From NCBI GenBank assembly GCA_016935435.1, contig JAFGQZ010000073.1:62001-126000 (forward strand): a stretch of 64,000 nucleotides of DNA, written 5' to 3'. The position numbers and the translations under genes are program-made. Source of the stretch: Bacteroidales bacterium. Its GTDB lineage: Bacteria > Bacteroidota > Bacteroidia > Bacteroidales > UBA10428. The notes under the pieces were generated by a model. The model did not search any database. It was not told the DNA's origin and worked only from the letters and a program-made list of their open reading frames with translations. Shown one piece after another: positions 9,275 to 18,504 of this stretch (positions within the stretch are counted from its first letter, which is position 1; every line of letters begins with the position of its first letter).

Positions 9275-9973
9275 GTGGTAATTAAACAGTTTCGAAAAGC
9301 ATATTTAATTATCATGGGATTTTTATTTCCGCTTGTTTCCTATTCACAATTGTATTACCGAATAGAAGCTGACTTTACTACAAAAGAAAAAAGCACAAGC
9401 GGCTATGAAAACCTCATGATGGGAAAGGTTTATTTTGATATAAACCAACGTCAAATAGTTTTTGATGTTTATTTCCCGGAAAAGGAAGTTTTAATCATAA
9501 ACGATACAGCCACCATAACGGTTCGTGCCGGGAAAGTTAAAAAACATGAATTGTCGGGAAACCTCATTGATTTTTCTGTTCTAAGCCTGTTTTTAAAGGG
9601 CGAACTCGACTATTTCGGGCTTAAAAACACACCATTTAAGCTGGAGAAAGTCGAAAAAGAAAACGGATTGGTTATCAGTACCTGGATTATGGGGGACAAG
9701 TTTGTTAACAGCCCGGTATCGAAATTGTTGCTTTCGCAAAAAAACAATAACCTGCATGGGCTTATAACTTTCGGCCCTGGCGATAGCATTATAAGCAAAC
9801 AAATTTTCACTGACTATATTTTAGTCGAAGGAATGCAATTCCCGGGGCGTGTGTTACAGTTTAGCCCCTCGGCTGATGGCAGTGAGTTTAAAAAAATTAC
9901 AACTTATAAAAACATAGTTGTAAACAGTAATAAAAATGATTCGTTCTATAAGTATATCTATAGGCATAATTAG
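9275..9973 (+). CDS. Hypothetical secreted protein, possibly LolA-like
   Basis: Signal peptide (...GFLFPLVSYSQ), then a predicted beta-rich domain (YRIEADFTTKEKSTSGYENLMMGKVYFDINQRQIVFDVYFPEKEVLIINDTATITVR). Confidence 0.6.
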   Translation: MVIKQFRKAYLIIMGFLFPLVSYSQLYYRIEADFTTKEKSTSGYENLMMGKVYFDINQRQIVFDVYFPEKEVLIINDTATITVRAGKVKKHELSGNLIDFSVLSLFLKGELDYFGLKNTPFKLEKVEKENGLVISTWIMGDKFVNSPVSKLLLSQKNNNLHGLITFGPGDSIISKQIFTDYILVEGMQFPGRVLQFSPSADGSEFKKITTYKNIVVNSNKNDSFYKYIYRHN

Positions 9974-10358
9974 CGTTTTGTTAATTGGCACTATTTGCAA
10001 TGCCCAGTCTGTTAACGATTTGAACAATTTAAAGATTGAACTGCCCGTACGGCAGGAAAGCATTTACATTTTAAAGGCCAAAGAATTTCAATCGGAATAC
10101 GATTTGTTCTTTGGGGTTTTGTTTCTATTCTACAAGAAATATGTTTCTTCGCAAGATGCAAGTTCTTGCAGTTTTACCCCTTCTTGTTCTGAGTATGCCC
10201 TAATGGCAATTAAAAGCCAGGGGATTTTTGAAGGACTTTTGAATTTCTGGGACAGGTTTTCGAGGTGCAACGGAATGTCTCCGGAAAATTATCCGGTTGA
10301 TGAGGAAAAAAGATTACTAATTGATCCGGTTAGCGATTGGCATTATCATGAGAAATAG
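9936..10358 (+). CDS. yidD: YidD-family protein (membrane protein insertion efficiency factor) with N-terminal signal peptide
   Basis: FLFYKKYVSSQDASSCSFTPSCSEYALMAIKSQGIFEGLLNFWDRFSRCN matches the YidD core (CxFxPSCSEYA); preceded by MIRSISISIGIISVLLIGTICNAQS. Confidence 0.85.
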   Translation: MIRSISISIGIISVLLIGTICNAQSVNDLNNLKIELPVRQESIYILKAKEFQSEYDLFFGVLFLFYKKYVSSQDASSCSFTPSCSEYALMAIKSQGIFEGLLNFWDRFSRCNGMSPENYPVDEEKRLLIDPVSDWHYHEK

Positions 10359-11181
10359 CTTTAAGTTAATTTTGTTCGTTTGTTTCTTTGTGAACATAAA
10401 AGCTCAAGAGAACACCGATTTGTTTAATTACAGTAACTCATTAAGGTATGCCGATTACTTATATAATTCCGGCGAATTTATGCTTGCCCTTCCGGAATAT
10501 AAGCGCGTTCTTTTTCTCTACCCCGGGAATACCCAGGCAAATATTAGGTTGCACGATAGTTATATCAGGCTTGGCAAATATGCCGAAGGTAAAAAGGCCT
10601 CAGATCAGTTTTCTCCACACTATTTTAGAAACGATACCCTTGAATTGTTAAGGTTTAAACTTTTATTATTAAATGGTAGTTACAATATATTCGAAAAGGA
10701 AATATTAAATAGTTCGTTGACCGCCAAAGACAAAGATTATCTATTAATGTCGAAATATGTTTTTCAAAAAAACTGGGGGCAGGCTAACGAGTATTCAACG
10801 AAAATGAATAACTATCCTGAATTATATCAGCTTAAAAATATTGCCGCAAAATCGGCCCAACTTAATTACAAAAGCCCCGGGTTAAGCCTGGCAATGTCTG
10901 CAATAATGCCCGGATCGGGAAAAGTTTATAGCGGATACTGGAAAGATGGCCTTTTTTCATTTCTTTTTGTTGGAATTACTGCATGGCAATCGTATAGGGG
11001 ATTTAGTCAAAAAGGTACTAAAAGCTATTACGGCTGGATTATGGGAGCCGTTAGTTTCTCTTTTTATACCGGAAACATATATGGTGCTGCAAAAGCTGCC
11101 AATAAGAAAAACCATGAACTTGATCATCTGATACTTGATGAGTATGAAAAGGCTTTTATTTCTACATATAGCGGTTTTTAG
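10348..11181 (+). CDS. TPR-containing protein with C-terminal membrane (DUF5683-like) segment
   Basis: Signal peptide MRNSFKLILFVCFFVNIKAQ, TPR-like helices, SLAMSAIMPGSGKVYSGYWKDGLFSFLFVGITAW. Confidence 0.6.
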   Translation: MRNSFKLILFVCFFVNIKAQENTDLFNYSNSLRYADYLYNSGEFMLALPEYKRVLFLYPGNTQANIRLHDSYIRLGKYAEGKKASDQFSPHYFRNDTLELLRFKLLLLNGSYNIFEKEILNSSLTAKDKDYLLMSKYVFQKNWGQANEYSTKMNNYPELYQLKNIAAKSAQLNYKSPGLSLAMSAIMPGSGKVYSGYWKDGLFSFLFVGITAWQSYRGFSQKGTKSYYGWIMGAVSFSFYTGNIYGAAKAANKKNHELDHLILDEYEKAFISTYSGF

Positions 11182-11995
11182 TTTTTTTGTCGGCCTATTC
11201 TCCCAGTCGCTCGAAGAAACAAAAATACACGCCAAAGCTTTATACCAGCAGGGAGAATATATAAATGCTATAACCGATTTAAGAAGGGTTTTGTTTTTTG
11301 GGAACAATTCCGATCCGGAAATATGCCTCCTGCTGGGAGATTGCTACCGAAATATGCATGATGCCCCCAAAGCTTTATATTATTATAACCTGGCGTTCGA
11401 CTTGTTCAGTTCCGATAGTATGAAGCTGGAAACAAAATTTAATATTGTTTTTTTGCACCTCGTAACAAATGAACCAAACTATTCCCTTACCGAGCTTTTT
11501 TCGTTGCCCGATAGCATTTCAGAAAAAGAGAAGTTAAGGGCTAATCTGTATTTTGCACTGGCTTATTACCAGTTAAGCGATTTTGAACTGTCGAATAAAT
11601 ATTTTTTACAATCAATAGGTTGTATTGACAATGTTGTTGCTTGTAAAGTCGATTCCCTATATTGTTTAGCTGTTAAAAATTATCGTTTTAATGTTAACCT
11701 ACCAATGTTTTTAAGCATTATCCCTGGTTTTGGACAACTTTATATCGGTGAATATGAAGCAGCACTGAACTCGTTTTTGCTTACGGCACTCTTTGGTGGG
11801 CTATATGTTTTTTCGCTGGCAAACCTTTCTGCACTCGATGCCGTGTTAACAGTTGTGCCCTGGTTTCACCGTTATTACCAGGGGGGATTGTTGCAGGCAA
11901 AATCGCTGGCTGAAAAACGTAAAGAATACAGAAATATTGAGTATTACAATGCCCTTATCGATTTTTACATTGATATGGAAAGGAATACTCAATAA
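11144..11995 (+). CDS. TPR-containing protein with C-terminal membrane (DUF5683-like) segment; paralog of preceding gene
   Basis: Signal peptide MKRLLFLHIAVFSFFVGLFSQ, TPR repeats (PEICLLLGDCYRNMHDAPKALYYYNLAFDL), LPMFLSIIPGFGQLYIGEYEAALNSFLLTALFGGLYVF. Confidence 0.6.
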   Translation: MKRLLFLHIAVFSFFVGLFSQSLEETKIHAKALYQQGEYINAITDLRRVLFFGNNSDPEICLLLGDCYRNMHDAPKALYYYNLAFDLFSSDSMKLETKFNIVFLHLVTNEPNYSLTELFSLPDSISEKEKLRANLYFALAYYQLSDFELSNKYFLQSIGCIDNVVACKVDSLYCLAVKNYRFNVNLPMFLSIIPGFGQLYIGEYEAALNSFLLTALFGGLYVFSLANLSALDAVLTVVPWFHRYYQGGLLQAKSLAEKRKEYRNIEYYNALIDFYIDMERNTQ

Positions 11996-12075
11996 TTTCG
12001 TGCCCTGCATTTTAATCTTATTATTATTTTGAAATTTTAAATAACTATCATGCCAGAATGATTCTGTAAAATTCG

Positions 12076-12567
12076 CTATTGTTCCAACACTTTCTTTTTC
12101 TCAACATCGAATTCTTCCTGTGAAATAATGCCTTCATCGAGCAACGATTTTAATTCGCGCAACTGGGCAGCTTTTGCCGATGGCGACAAACCGGGCGCAG
12201 GCATGTTCTCCGTTTCCAGGTTAAGTGGCATTAGTTCGTAGGTATGTACCGGATAATACTTCATCGACCATAAAAAAAGGGGCCATACAAACAAGCCGCC
12301 CACAACAGCGCTAACATCCACCTCTTCAAACCGGCAAATGTCGGTATAAAGTGTTTCGTAGCCTTCGAGTTCGAGCTTTAAATAGGTGCATGTGCCTACT
12401 ATTTTTGTGTCGGTCATTAAATATGGGGTTTGGCCAACATGGTCCTCGTTAAGGTAAACCTTTGCCCCGGGCGGTATCGACTCAATAAGGGTTGTGCTTG
12501 CGCAACTTGTTGCTAAAAGCAAAATGGCAAGGAACAAGGCTGATGGTTTCTGGTAAAAAGTTTTCAT
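12076..12567 (-). CDS. PEGA-domain lipoprotein with C-terminal SHOCT-like motif
   Basis: Lipobox LLLATSCAS, PEGA-type IESIPPGAKVYLNEDHVGQTPY, C-terminal QLRELKSLLDEGIISQEEFDVEKKKVL. Confidence 0.8.
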   Translation of the reverse strand: MKTFYQKPSALFLAILLLATSCASTTLIESIPPGAKVYLNEDHVGQTPYLMTDTKIVGTCTYLKLELEGYETLYTDICRFEEVDVSAVVGGLFVWPLFLWSMKYYPVHTYELMPLNLETENMPAPGLSPSAKAAQLRELKSLLDEGIISQEEFDVEKKKVLEQ

Positions 12568-12712
12568 AGAGTATTGGTTAAATTGTTTTCTTCTGGAAAT
12601 TACAAATAGTATGCCGGAATGCGAAAAAAATGGTTTTCAAACAAAAATCATTTACCAGGTTGCAGCATTCAGTATTTTTATAGTTCAAACCGAAATATTA
12701 ATAGCCAAAGCA

Positions 12713-13903
12713 ATGTACGGAAATATAAAAAAATACCTGCAACAGGAACTCGACAATATTAAGAAAGCCGGCCTGTACAAAACCGAAAGGGTGATAACTT
12801 CGCCCCAGGATGCCCTTATAAGGGTCGAAAACAAAAAAGAAGTGCTGAACTTTTGTGCCAATAATTACCTCGGCCTATCGTCGCACCCAAGGCTTATTGA
12901 GGCTGCTAAAGCAGCCCTTGACAGCCATGGTTTTGGCATGTCGTCGGTAAGGTTTATTTGTGGCACTACCGACTTGCACAAAACGCTCGAACAGAAAATT
13001 GCCGGTTTCTTTGGCACCGACGATACTATATTGTACGCCGCCTGTTTCGACGCTAACGGAGGTGTTTTCGAACCTTTGCTAACCGAGCACGATGCCATTA
13101 TATCCGATTCGCTCAACCATGCTTCAATAATCGATGGAGTAAGGCTTTGTAAGGCACAGCGGTACCGATACAACAATGCCGATATGGCCGATTTGGAAGA
13201 AAAACTCAAAGAAGCTCAGGCCCAGAGGTTCAGGTTAATTGTTACCGATGGTGTGTTTTCGATGGATGGCAACCTGGCACCGATGGATAAAATAAACGAA
13301 CTGGCAAAAAAATACGATGCCCTGGTAATGGTCGATGAATGCCATTCTGCGGGTGTTGTCGGAATAACAGGCAGGGGGGTTACCGAACATTTTAACATTC
13401 GCGGCGAGGCCGATATTATTACCGGCACGCTGGGCAAGGCTTTTGGCGGCGCCATTGGCGGTTTTACCACCGGGCGCAAAGAAATTATCGATCTGTTGCG
13501 CCAGCGCTCGCGCCCATATCTTTTCTCGAATTCGCTTCCTCCTTCTATTGTTTATGCAGGTATTGCCATGTTCGACATGATGGCCGAAACCAACGAACTG
13601 CAAAACAGGCTGCACGAAAACCGTAACTACTTTAAGGATAAAATCATTGACGCCGGCTTCGATATTAAGCCCACCGAATCGGCTATCGTGGCAATTATGC
13701 TCTACGATGCACGCTTGTCGCAAGATTTTGCCGCAAAACTCCTCGACGAGGGCATTTATGTTATCGGCTTTTATTACCCGGTGGTACCCCAGGGACAGGC
13801 ACGCATCAGGGTACAATTATCGGCTGCCCACACCCGCGAGCAACTCGACAAGGCCATCGGTGCTTTTGTGAAAACCGGCAGAGAGCTGGGGGTGTTGAAA
13901 TAG
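12713..13903 (+). CDS. kbl: Glycine C-acetyltransferase (2-amino-3-ketobutyrate CoA ligase)
   Basis: MYGNIKKYLQQELDNIKKAGLYKTERVITSPQDALIRV...NFCANNYLGLSSHP..., PLP site GTLGKAFGGAIGGF; alpha-oxoamine synthase family. Confidence 0.94.
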   Translation: MYGNIKKYLQQELDNIKKAGLYKTERVITSPQDALIRVENKKEVLNFCANNYLGLSSHPRLIEAAKAALDSHGFGMSSVRFICGTTDLHKTLEQKIAGFFGTDDTILYAACFDANGGVFEPLLTEHDAIISDSLNHASIIDGVRLCKAQRYRYNNADMADLEEKLKEAQAQRFRLIVTDGVFSMDGNLAPMDKINELAKKYDALVMVDECHSAGVVGITGRGVTEHFNIRGEADIITGTLGKAFGGAIGGFTTGRKEIIDLLRQRSRPYLFSNSLPPSIVYAGIAMFDMMAETNELQNRLHENRNYFKDKIIDAGFDIKPTESAIVAIMLYDARLSQDFAAKLLDEGIYVIGFYYPVVPQGQARIRVQLSAAHTREQLDKAIGAFVKTGRELGVLK

Positions 13904-14072
13904 CTTTTTTCATGTTTCTTTACAACTTGCGCTGCTCTATAACTGGTTGGTGTGCTTGATAATTTTGGGCTGTTATTATCTGTTTAAAACTATCTGGGAA
14001 GATTGTATTGAAAGTTTGGGTTTATTTAAATCTGGCAGGTTATTTTTGAAAAAAATTAGAAAAAAACCTGTT

Positions 14073-16763
14073 ATGGAATTGCTGAATTTTGTACTAGCCC
14101 TAATTGACAAAACCCGTAACGAACTTTCCCCGGCCGAGCTTAGCTTTGCCGAACTGCATTATAATAACAACGACTGCCAGGTTCTTGCGCAATCGTCGGC
14201 AAAGTTCGAGTTTTTACTCTCGCCCGATTGCCCGCAGTCCGAAATTTCGATTTTTATTGACACCGACGACCAGGAAAATTTTGTTGTTTCGCCTTCAACA
14301 AAAAAATGGGACAGGTACTCCTTTGCCTGCCTTATGCAAATGGCATACGAACTGCACCTTTTGGGCAGTACGGAGCCTGCTGCCCATAAGCAGTATTCGC
14401 GCGAGGGAATGGTTAAACGGGTACTTGACGAAAGGCGCCAGAAAGCCCTTTCTGCGCAATACCGCATAAAATGGGCCGACAACATCTATGGCGATCATTT
14501 GCTTACCAACGAAAATGGCATTTACTATAAAATATTCCTGCGCGATTTTCAGGACGAAACAGGTTATAGCGACAGTAAAGACTCGGCAGTTAACAAGCTG
14601 GGCACTACAAAGCATATTATGTTTGCTTTTAATGCACTTAAAAACGATAAAAGTTTGTTTAACCGGCTATCGAAAACCTGTCCGTTTGTCGAAATTTTTC
14701 TCGATCCGCTGAACGAATACCGCATCAGCTATTTTTACCCCCATAGCCCCAGCCGCGAAACCGGTTTGTTTATTTCGAAGTATTTTGGCAATAAAACATA
14801 TATCGACGATGAGCAGACAGCTTCTTTTGTCGATTTTATTACCGAAGCCCAGTTTTTTTCCAATATTGTAATACGGCCTGAAGTAAAAGAAAAAATCGAG
14901 CTTACCTGGGAGAGGAAATCGCTTGAATCGCTTCAGCGCAATTTCAAACCCGATTTTGGCAGCATAAAGGCCGATTTATTCGATTACCAGAAAAAAGGCA
15001 TTGCCTTTGCTGTATGCCGGAAGCATGCCATTATTGCCGACGAAATGGGGCTGGGAAAAACGGTTCAGGCCATCGGCACTGCCCTTCTCAAAAAAGAAGT
15101 TTTCGGTTTCAGGAAAACTCTTATTGTGTGCCCTGCCTCGCTTAAGTCGCAATGGAAAAAAGAAATTGAAAAATTCACCGGAGAGAAGGCCCTTATTGTC
15201 GATGGCTTTCCGGATGAACGGGCACTGGCTTATAAAAATGCCAATGCGTATTTTCTTATCATTAATTACGAAACCGTTTTACGCGACCAAATTGAGCTGA
15301 ATAAGGCTAAAATCGATTTTTTAATACTCGACGAGGCACAAAAGGTAAAGAACTATGCCACCAAAACTGCCTCGGCCATTAAAAATGTCGGGCGAAAACA
15401 TGTACTGATTATTACCGGTACTCCTATCGAGAATAAACTCATTGACCTGTTTTCGATAATGACCATTCTCGACCCGCACTTCCTGGGTCCATTGTGGGAA
15501 TTCTCTTACCAATACTGTTTGTTCGATCATGAAAAGCACAACAAAATAAATGGATATTATAACCTTACTAACCTGAAAGAACGGCTTAAGCCCATATTGC
15601 TCCGGCGCGAAAAGCGAAAAGTTATTGAACAACTGCCAAATGTTAGGCAGCACGATGTACCCGTAGGCATGACCAACCTTCAGAAAGAGTACCATGCCGG
15701 TTATGCGGCATCTATTGCCCGTATTATCAGTAAAAAATACCTTACGGCTTTCGACATGCAACGCCTGCAGCAGCTGCTAACCTCAATGCGTATGGTGTGC
15801 GATTCTACCTATCTGGTCGATGGGCAAACCTTCGACTCGCCCAAGCTCGAAGAACTAAAGTATATTTTGCTTGAAAAGCTCGATTTACAAAACTCCAGCC
15901 GTAAGGTGATAATTTTTTCGGAGTGGGTAAAGGTGCACAAGCTCATCGGACAGATGCTGCGCGAAAACAATATTGGTTTTACCGAGCTAAACGGAAAAGT
16001 GCCGGTTTCGAAACGTGGCGAACTTATTAAACGCTTCGAAACCAGCGCCGAATGCAAAGTGTTTTTATCGACCGAGGCGGGCGGGTCGGGCTTAAACCTT
16101 CAAGTTGCCGATTCGCTTATCAATTTCGAACTGCCCTGGAACCCGGCAAAGAAAAACCAGCGCATTGGCCGTATCGATCGCCTCGGCCAGAAAAGCAGCA
16201 ACCTAATCATATTTAACCTTATTACTTTTAATTCTATTGAGGAGCGCATTGCCCAGGGCCTGCTTATTAAGCAAAACCTTTTCGAGAGTGTGCTTAACGA
16301 GGAGGGCAACTGCGAGTTTGTCGATTTTTCGGAAAAAGGCCGAAGCCAATTCCTGCAGCAGGTACAACAAATTGTTTCGGAATTCGACAACGAATTTTCC
16401 GGCCAGGCCGATAGCGGACTGGAACCCCCTGCAGAAGAGAAAAATTCCCAGCCCGGCCAGGAAGCAAATGTGTTGCCGGAAGAACTTTTTGGCGATGATA
16501 CAATTGAGGAAGACGGGGTAATGGCCCAAGAAAGCACCGAAGAAGCGCCAAAGCCTGCCGATAGCAAAGTACTGCCACCCACCCAACAACCGGCAGCCAT
16601 TAAGGCCGAACAAATGGAGCAGGTGATGAACAGCGGCATGCAGTTTCTTTCGGGGCTGTTTCAAATGGCAACCGGCCAAAGCAAGGGCATCGAAGGGCAA
16701 AAAATTGAGATTAACCGCGAAACCGGCGAAGTAACCATGAAATTTAAACTCCCGGTTGTTTAA
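14073..16763 (+). CDS. SNF2/HepA-type DEAD/DEAH box helicase
   Basis: ADEMGLGKTVQAIG (Walker A), DEAQ (motif II), ITGTPIENKL, STEAGGSGLNLQVADSLINFELPWNPAKKNQRIGRIDRLGQ. Start at ATG 14073; the ORF extension to 13947 uses a TTG. Confidence 0.9.
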   Translation: MELLNFVLALIDKTRNELSPAELSFAELHYNNNDCQVLAQSSAKFEFLLSPDCPQSEISIFIDTDDQENFVVSPSTKKWDRYSFACLMQMAYELHLLGSTEPAAHKQYSREGMVKRVLDERRQKALSAQYRIKWADNIYGDHLLTNENGIYYKIFLRDFQDETGYSDSKDSAVNKLGTTKHIMFAFNALKNDKSLFNRLSKTCPFVEIFLDPLNEYRISYFYPHSPSRETGLFISKYFGNKTYIDDEQTASFVDFITEAQFFSNIVIRPEVKEKIELTWERKSLESLQRNFKPDFGSIKADLFDYQKKGIAFAVCRKHAIIADEMGLGKTVQAIGTALLKKEVFGFRKTLIVCPASLKSQWKKEIEKFTGEKALIVDGFPDERALAYKNANAYFLIINYETVLRDQIELNKAKIDFLILDEAQKVKNYATKTASAIKNVGRKHVLIITGTPIENKLIDLFSIMTILDPHFLGPLWEFSYQYCLFDHEKHNKINGYYNLTNLKERLKPILLRREKRKVIEQLPNVRQHDVPVGMTNLQKEYHAGYAASIARIISKKYLTAFDMQRLQQLLTSMRMVCDSTYLVDGQTFDSPKLEELKYILLEKLDLQNSSRKVIIFSEWVKVHKLIGQMLRENNIGFTELNGKVPVSKRGELIKRFETSAECKVFLSTEAGGSGLNLQVADSLINFELPWNPAKKNQRIGRIDRLGQKSSNLIIFNLITFNSIEERIAQGLLIKQNLFESVLNEEGNCEFVDFSEKGRSQFLQQVQQIVSEFDNEFSGQADSGLEPPAEEKNSQPGQEANVLPEELFGDDTIEEDGVMAQESTEEAPKPADSKVLPPTQQPAAIKAEQMEQVMNSGMQFLSGLFQMATGQSKGIEGQKIEINRETGEVTMKFKLPVV

Positions 16764-16839
16764 TTTTGTAGGGCATAAAAAACCTGACGGAAATTGAATA
16801 ACTAATGTAACCCTTAATAGATTAGAACAAAACAAGTTT

Positions 16840-18411
16840 ATGAAATATAAAAAAGCTATTTATGTTAAAGAATGGGTGCTAAGCCAGCCATATAGCGCCC
16901 CGTCGGCTGTCGATACTTATTATTGCGAACTTGCCAATAAAATATATTCAATTTTTTGTTTGCCCCAACATAATCTCCCTTCGTCGTGCTTAGCTGGTTT
17001 AAACAAAGACGATTATGGTTTTTTTGCCCTGGGGCTTACCGCTTACCTCGAAGATATTGTTTCGGGGCTGGGGCTTTGGAAGGTTTTTACCGACAGGCAC
17101 AAACAACTGTATGGTACATTATTGCCCTTCTATAATGTTACCGACGACTATTTTGAAGGAGAGGTAAACTATCACGACGTATGTTTTTTAGTTTGGTACT
17201 TTCTGAGTGTTTACCTGAAAGGGGAAATTTTTAACCCCCTGGATAGTTCCATATTAGATATTTCAAAAGATATCTTCGAGGTTTTTGAAGAAGAGTACGA
17301 GTATGCCCCCGAAAATGAAAGGGCCCGCGAATTTCTTCAATTGCCGCCCGATGTAACCGATTTTTACGAGGTACGGAAACGAATCGAGTTTATTTTAATG
17401 AATTCGTATTTGTACAGGATCACCAAATTCGAATACATATTTGAAGTTTCCAAAGAATTGGGCAACGTGCCCAAGGAAGAAAAAGCACTGGCAAAAGCCT
17501 ATTCGCAGGAGGTTTACGACCGCTATGTTATTGGCCATGTTATGCCCTTATTGGGTTTCACCGGTAAGGATATTTTTGCCGGGATATTAGGAAAAACCCA
17601 TCCTTTGTATGCTAATGTTGTTGGGCTGGGCGATAAAAAAAAGGGAAAATATGTTTATTCTTCACACGACGATAAATACATTCATTTTAAGCATATTGCC
17701 TCGGGCACAATAATTCCCGTAACACGCAAATCAATTGATTTGAACAAGGACATTCTTGAAAAGGTGGTTATACTTATGAGCGTTGTAAAATATGCAGGTG
17801 AATGGTGGTTTTCCGGAGCATTACGATCCTTGTCAGAATATCAAGATATTTCAGCAGAGCATGATCCGTTGGAAGATAAAAACCTGTTCGACGACAACTT
17901 GGAAATAAAGCAGGAACAAACCCTTTCCCTCTACCAAAGGTTTGTGAAATTTAATAAAGGTTCGGAACTGGCCTATTTGCCAAACCCAAAAGAAGCCGAT
18001 AGGTTTATCCGCGATTTTTTTGCCTGGATTGGAAAAAAATATAATGGCAATGTTCCGGAAGAAACGGGCATCGATCTTTCTGCTGCTGAAGAATTCAATG
18101 ATGTGCCAACCCTTTTGTTTTTCAATAAAAACGCAGGAATTGAGATGCTGTTTGGTTACAACATGGTTGTTGACGACAGGAAAAACCCGTTTTTTGAAAA
18201 AGATTACCCCGAAGAAGAATTGCTTGACCTTTTAGTATCGGAACATGCAGGCGGCGATTTATTGCGTTACCTGCTGGAAAGGAAACTCATTAAAGAGTTC
18301 AGGTTCCCTGGCGAGGGAAACGCCCTGCTTATGAAAAACCTCGGGTTTATGCTCTATTTTTATAAAAGGCAAAATTACACGGGTACTCCCAATATTACCA
18401 TTATGGGTTGA
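16840..18411 (+). CDS. Uncharacterised 523-aa protein, possibly DUF3843 family
   Basis: Long intact ORF 77 bp downstream of the SNF2 helicase on the same strand. The DUF3843 label is from memory and unverified. Confidence 0.5.
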   Translation: MKYKKAIYVKEWVLSQPYSAPSAVDTYYCELANKIYSIFCLPQHNLPSSCLAGLNKDDYGFFALGLTAYLEDIVSGLGLWKVFTDRHKQLYGTLLPFYNVTDDYFEGEVNYHDVCFLVWYFLSVYLKGEIFNPLDSSILDISKDIFEVFEEEYEYAPENERAREFLQLPPDVTDFYEVRKRIEFILMNSYLYRITKFEYIFEVSKELGNVPKEEKALAKAYSQEVYDRYVIGHVMPLLGFTGKDIFAGILGKTHPLYANVVGLGDKKKGKYVYSSHDDKYIHFKHIASGTIIPVTRKSIDLNKDILEKVVILMSVVKYAGEWWFSGALRSLSEYQDISAEHDPLEDKNLFDDNLEIKQEQTLSLYQRFVKFNKGSELAYLPNPKEADRFIRDFFAWIGKKYNGNVPEETGIDLSAAEEFNDVPTLLFFNKNAGIEMLFGYNMVVDDRKNPFFEKDYPEEELLDLLVSEHAGGDLLRYLLERKLIKEFRFPGEGNALLMKNLGFMLYFYKRQNYTGTPNITIMG

Positions 18412-18504
18412 TATTTTTGCAAAGAAAAGCCCCCGGTAAAACAGATGGCTTGTGCCTGCCTGTATTATCGGGTGGCCGCAATGTGTGGAAGGTTTAATAA
18501 GGTT

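Noticed and set aside
14073-18411. Calling the SNF2 helicase pair an established phage-defence system
   Set aside because: No nuclease, methylase or known signature gene is visible; kept only as a low-certainty finding.
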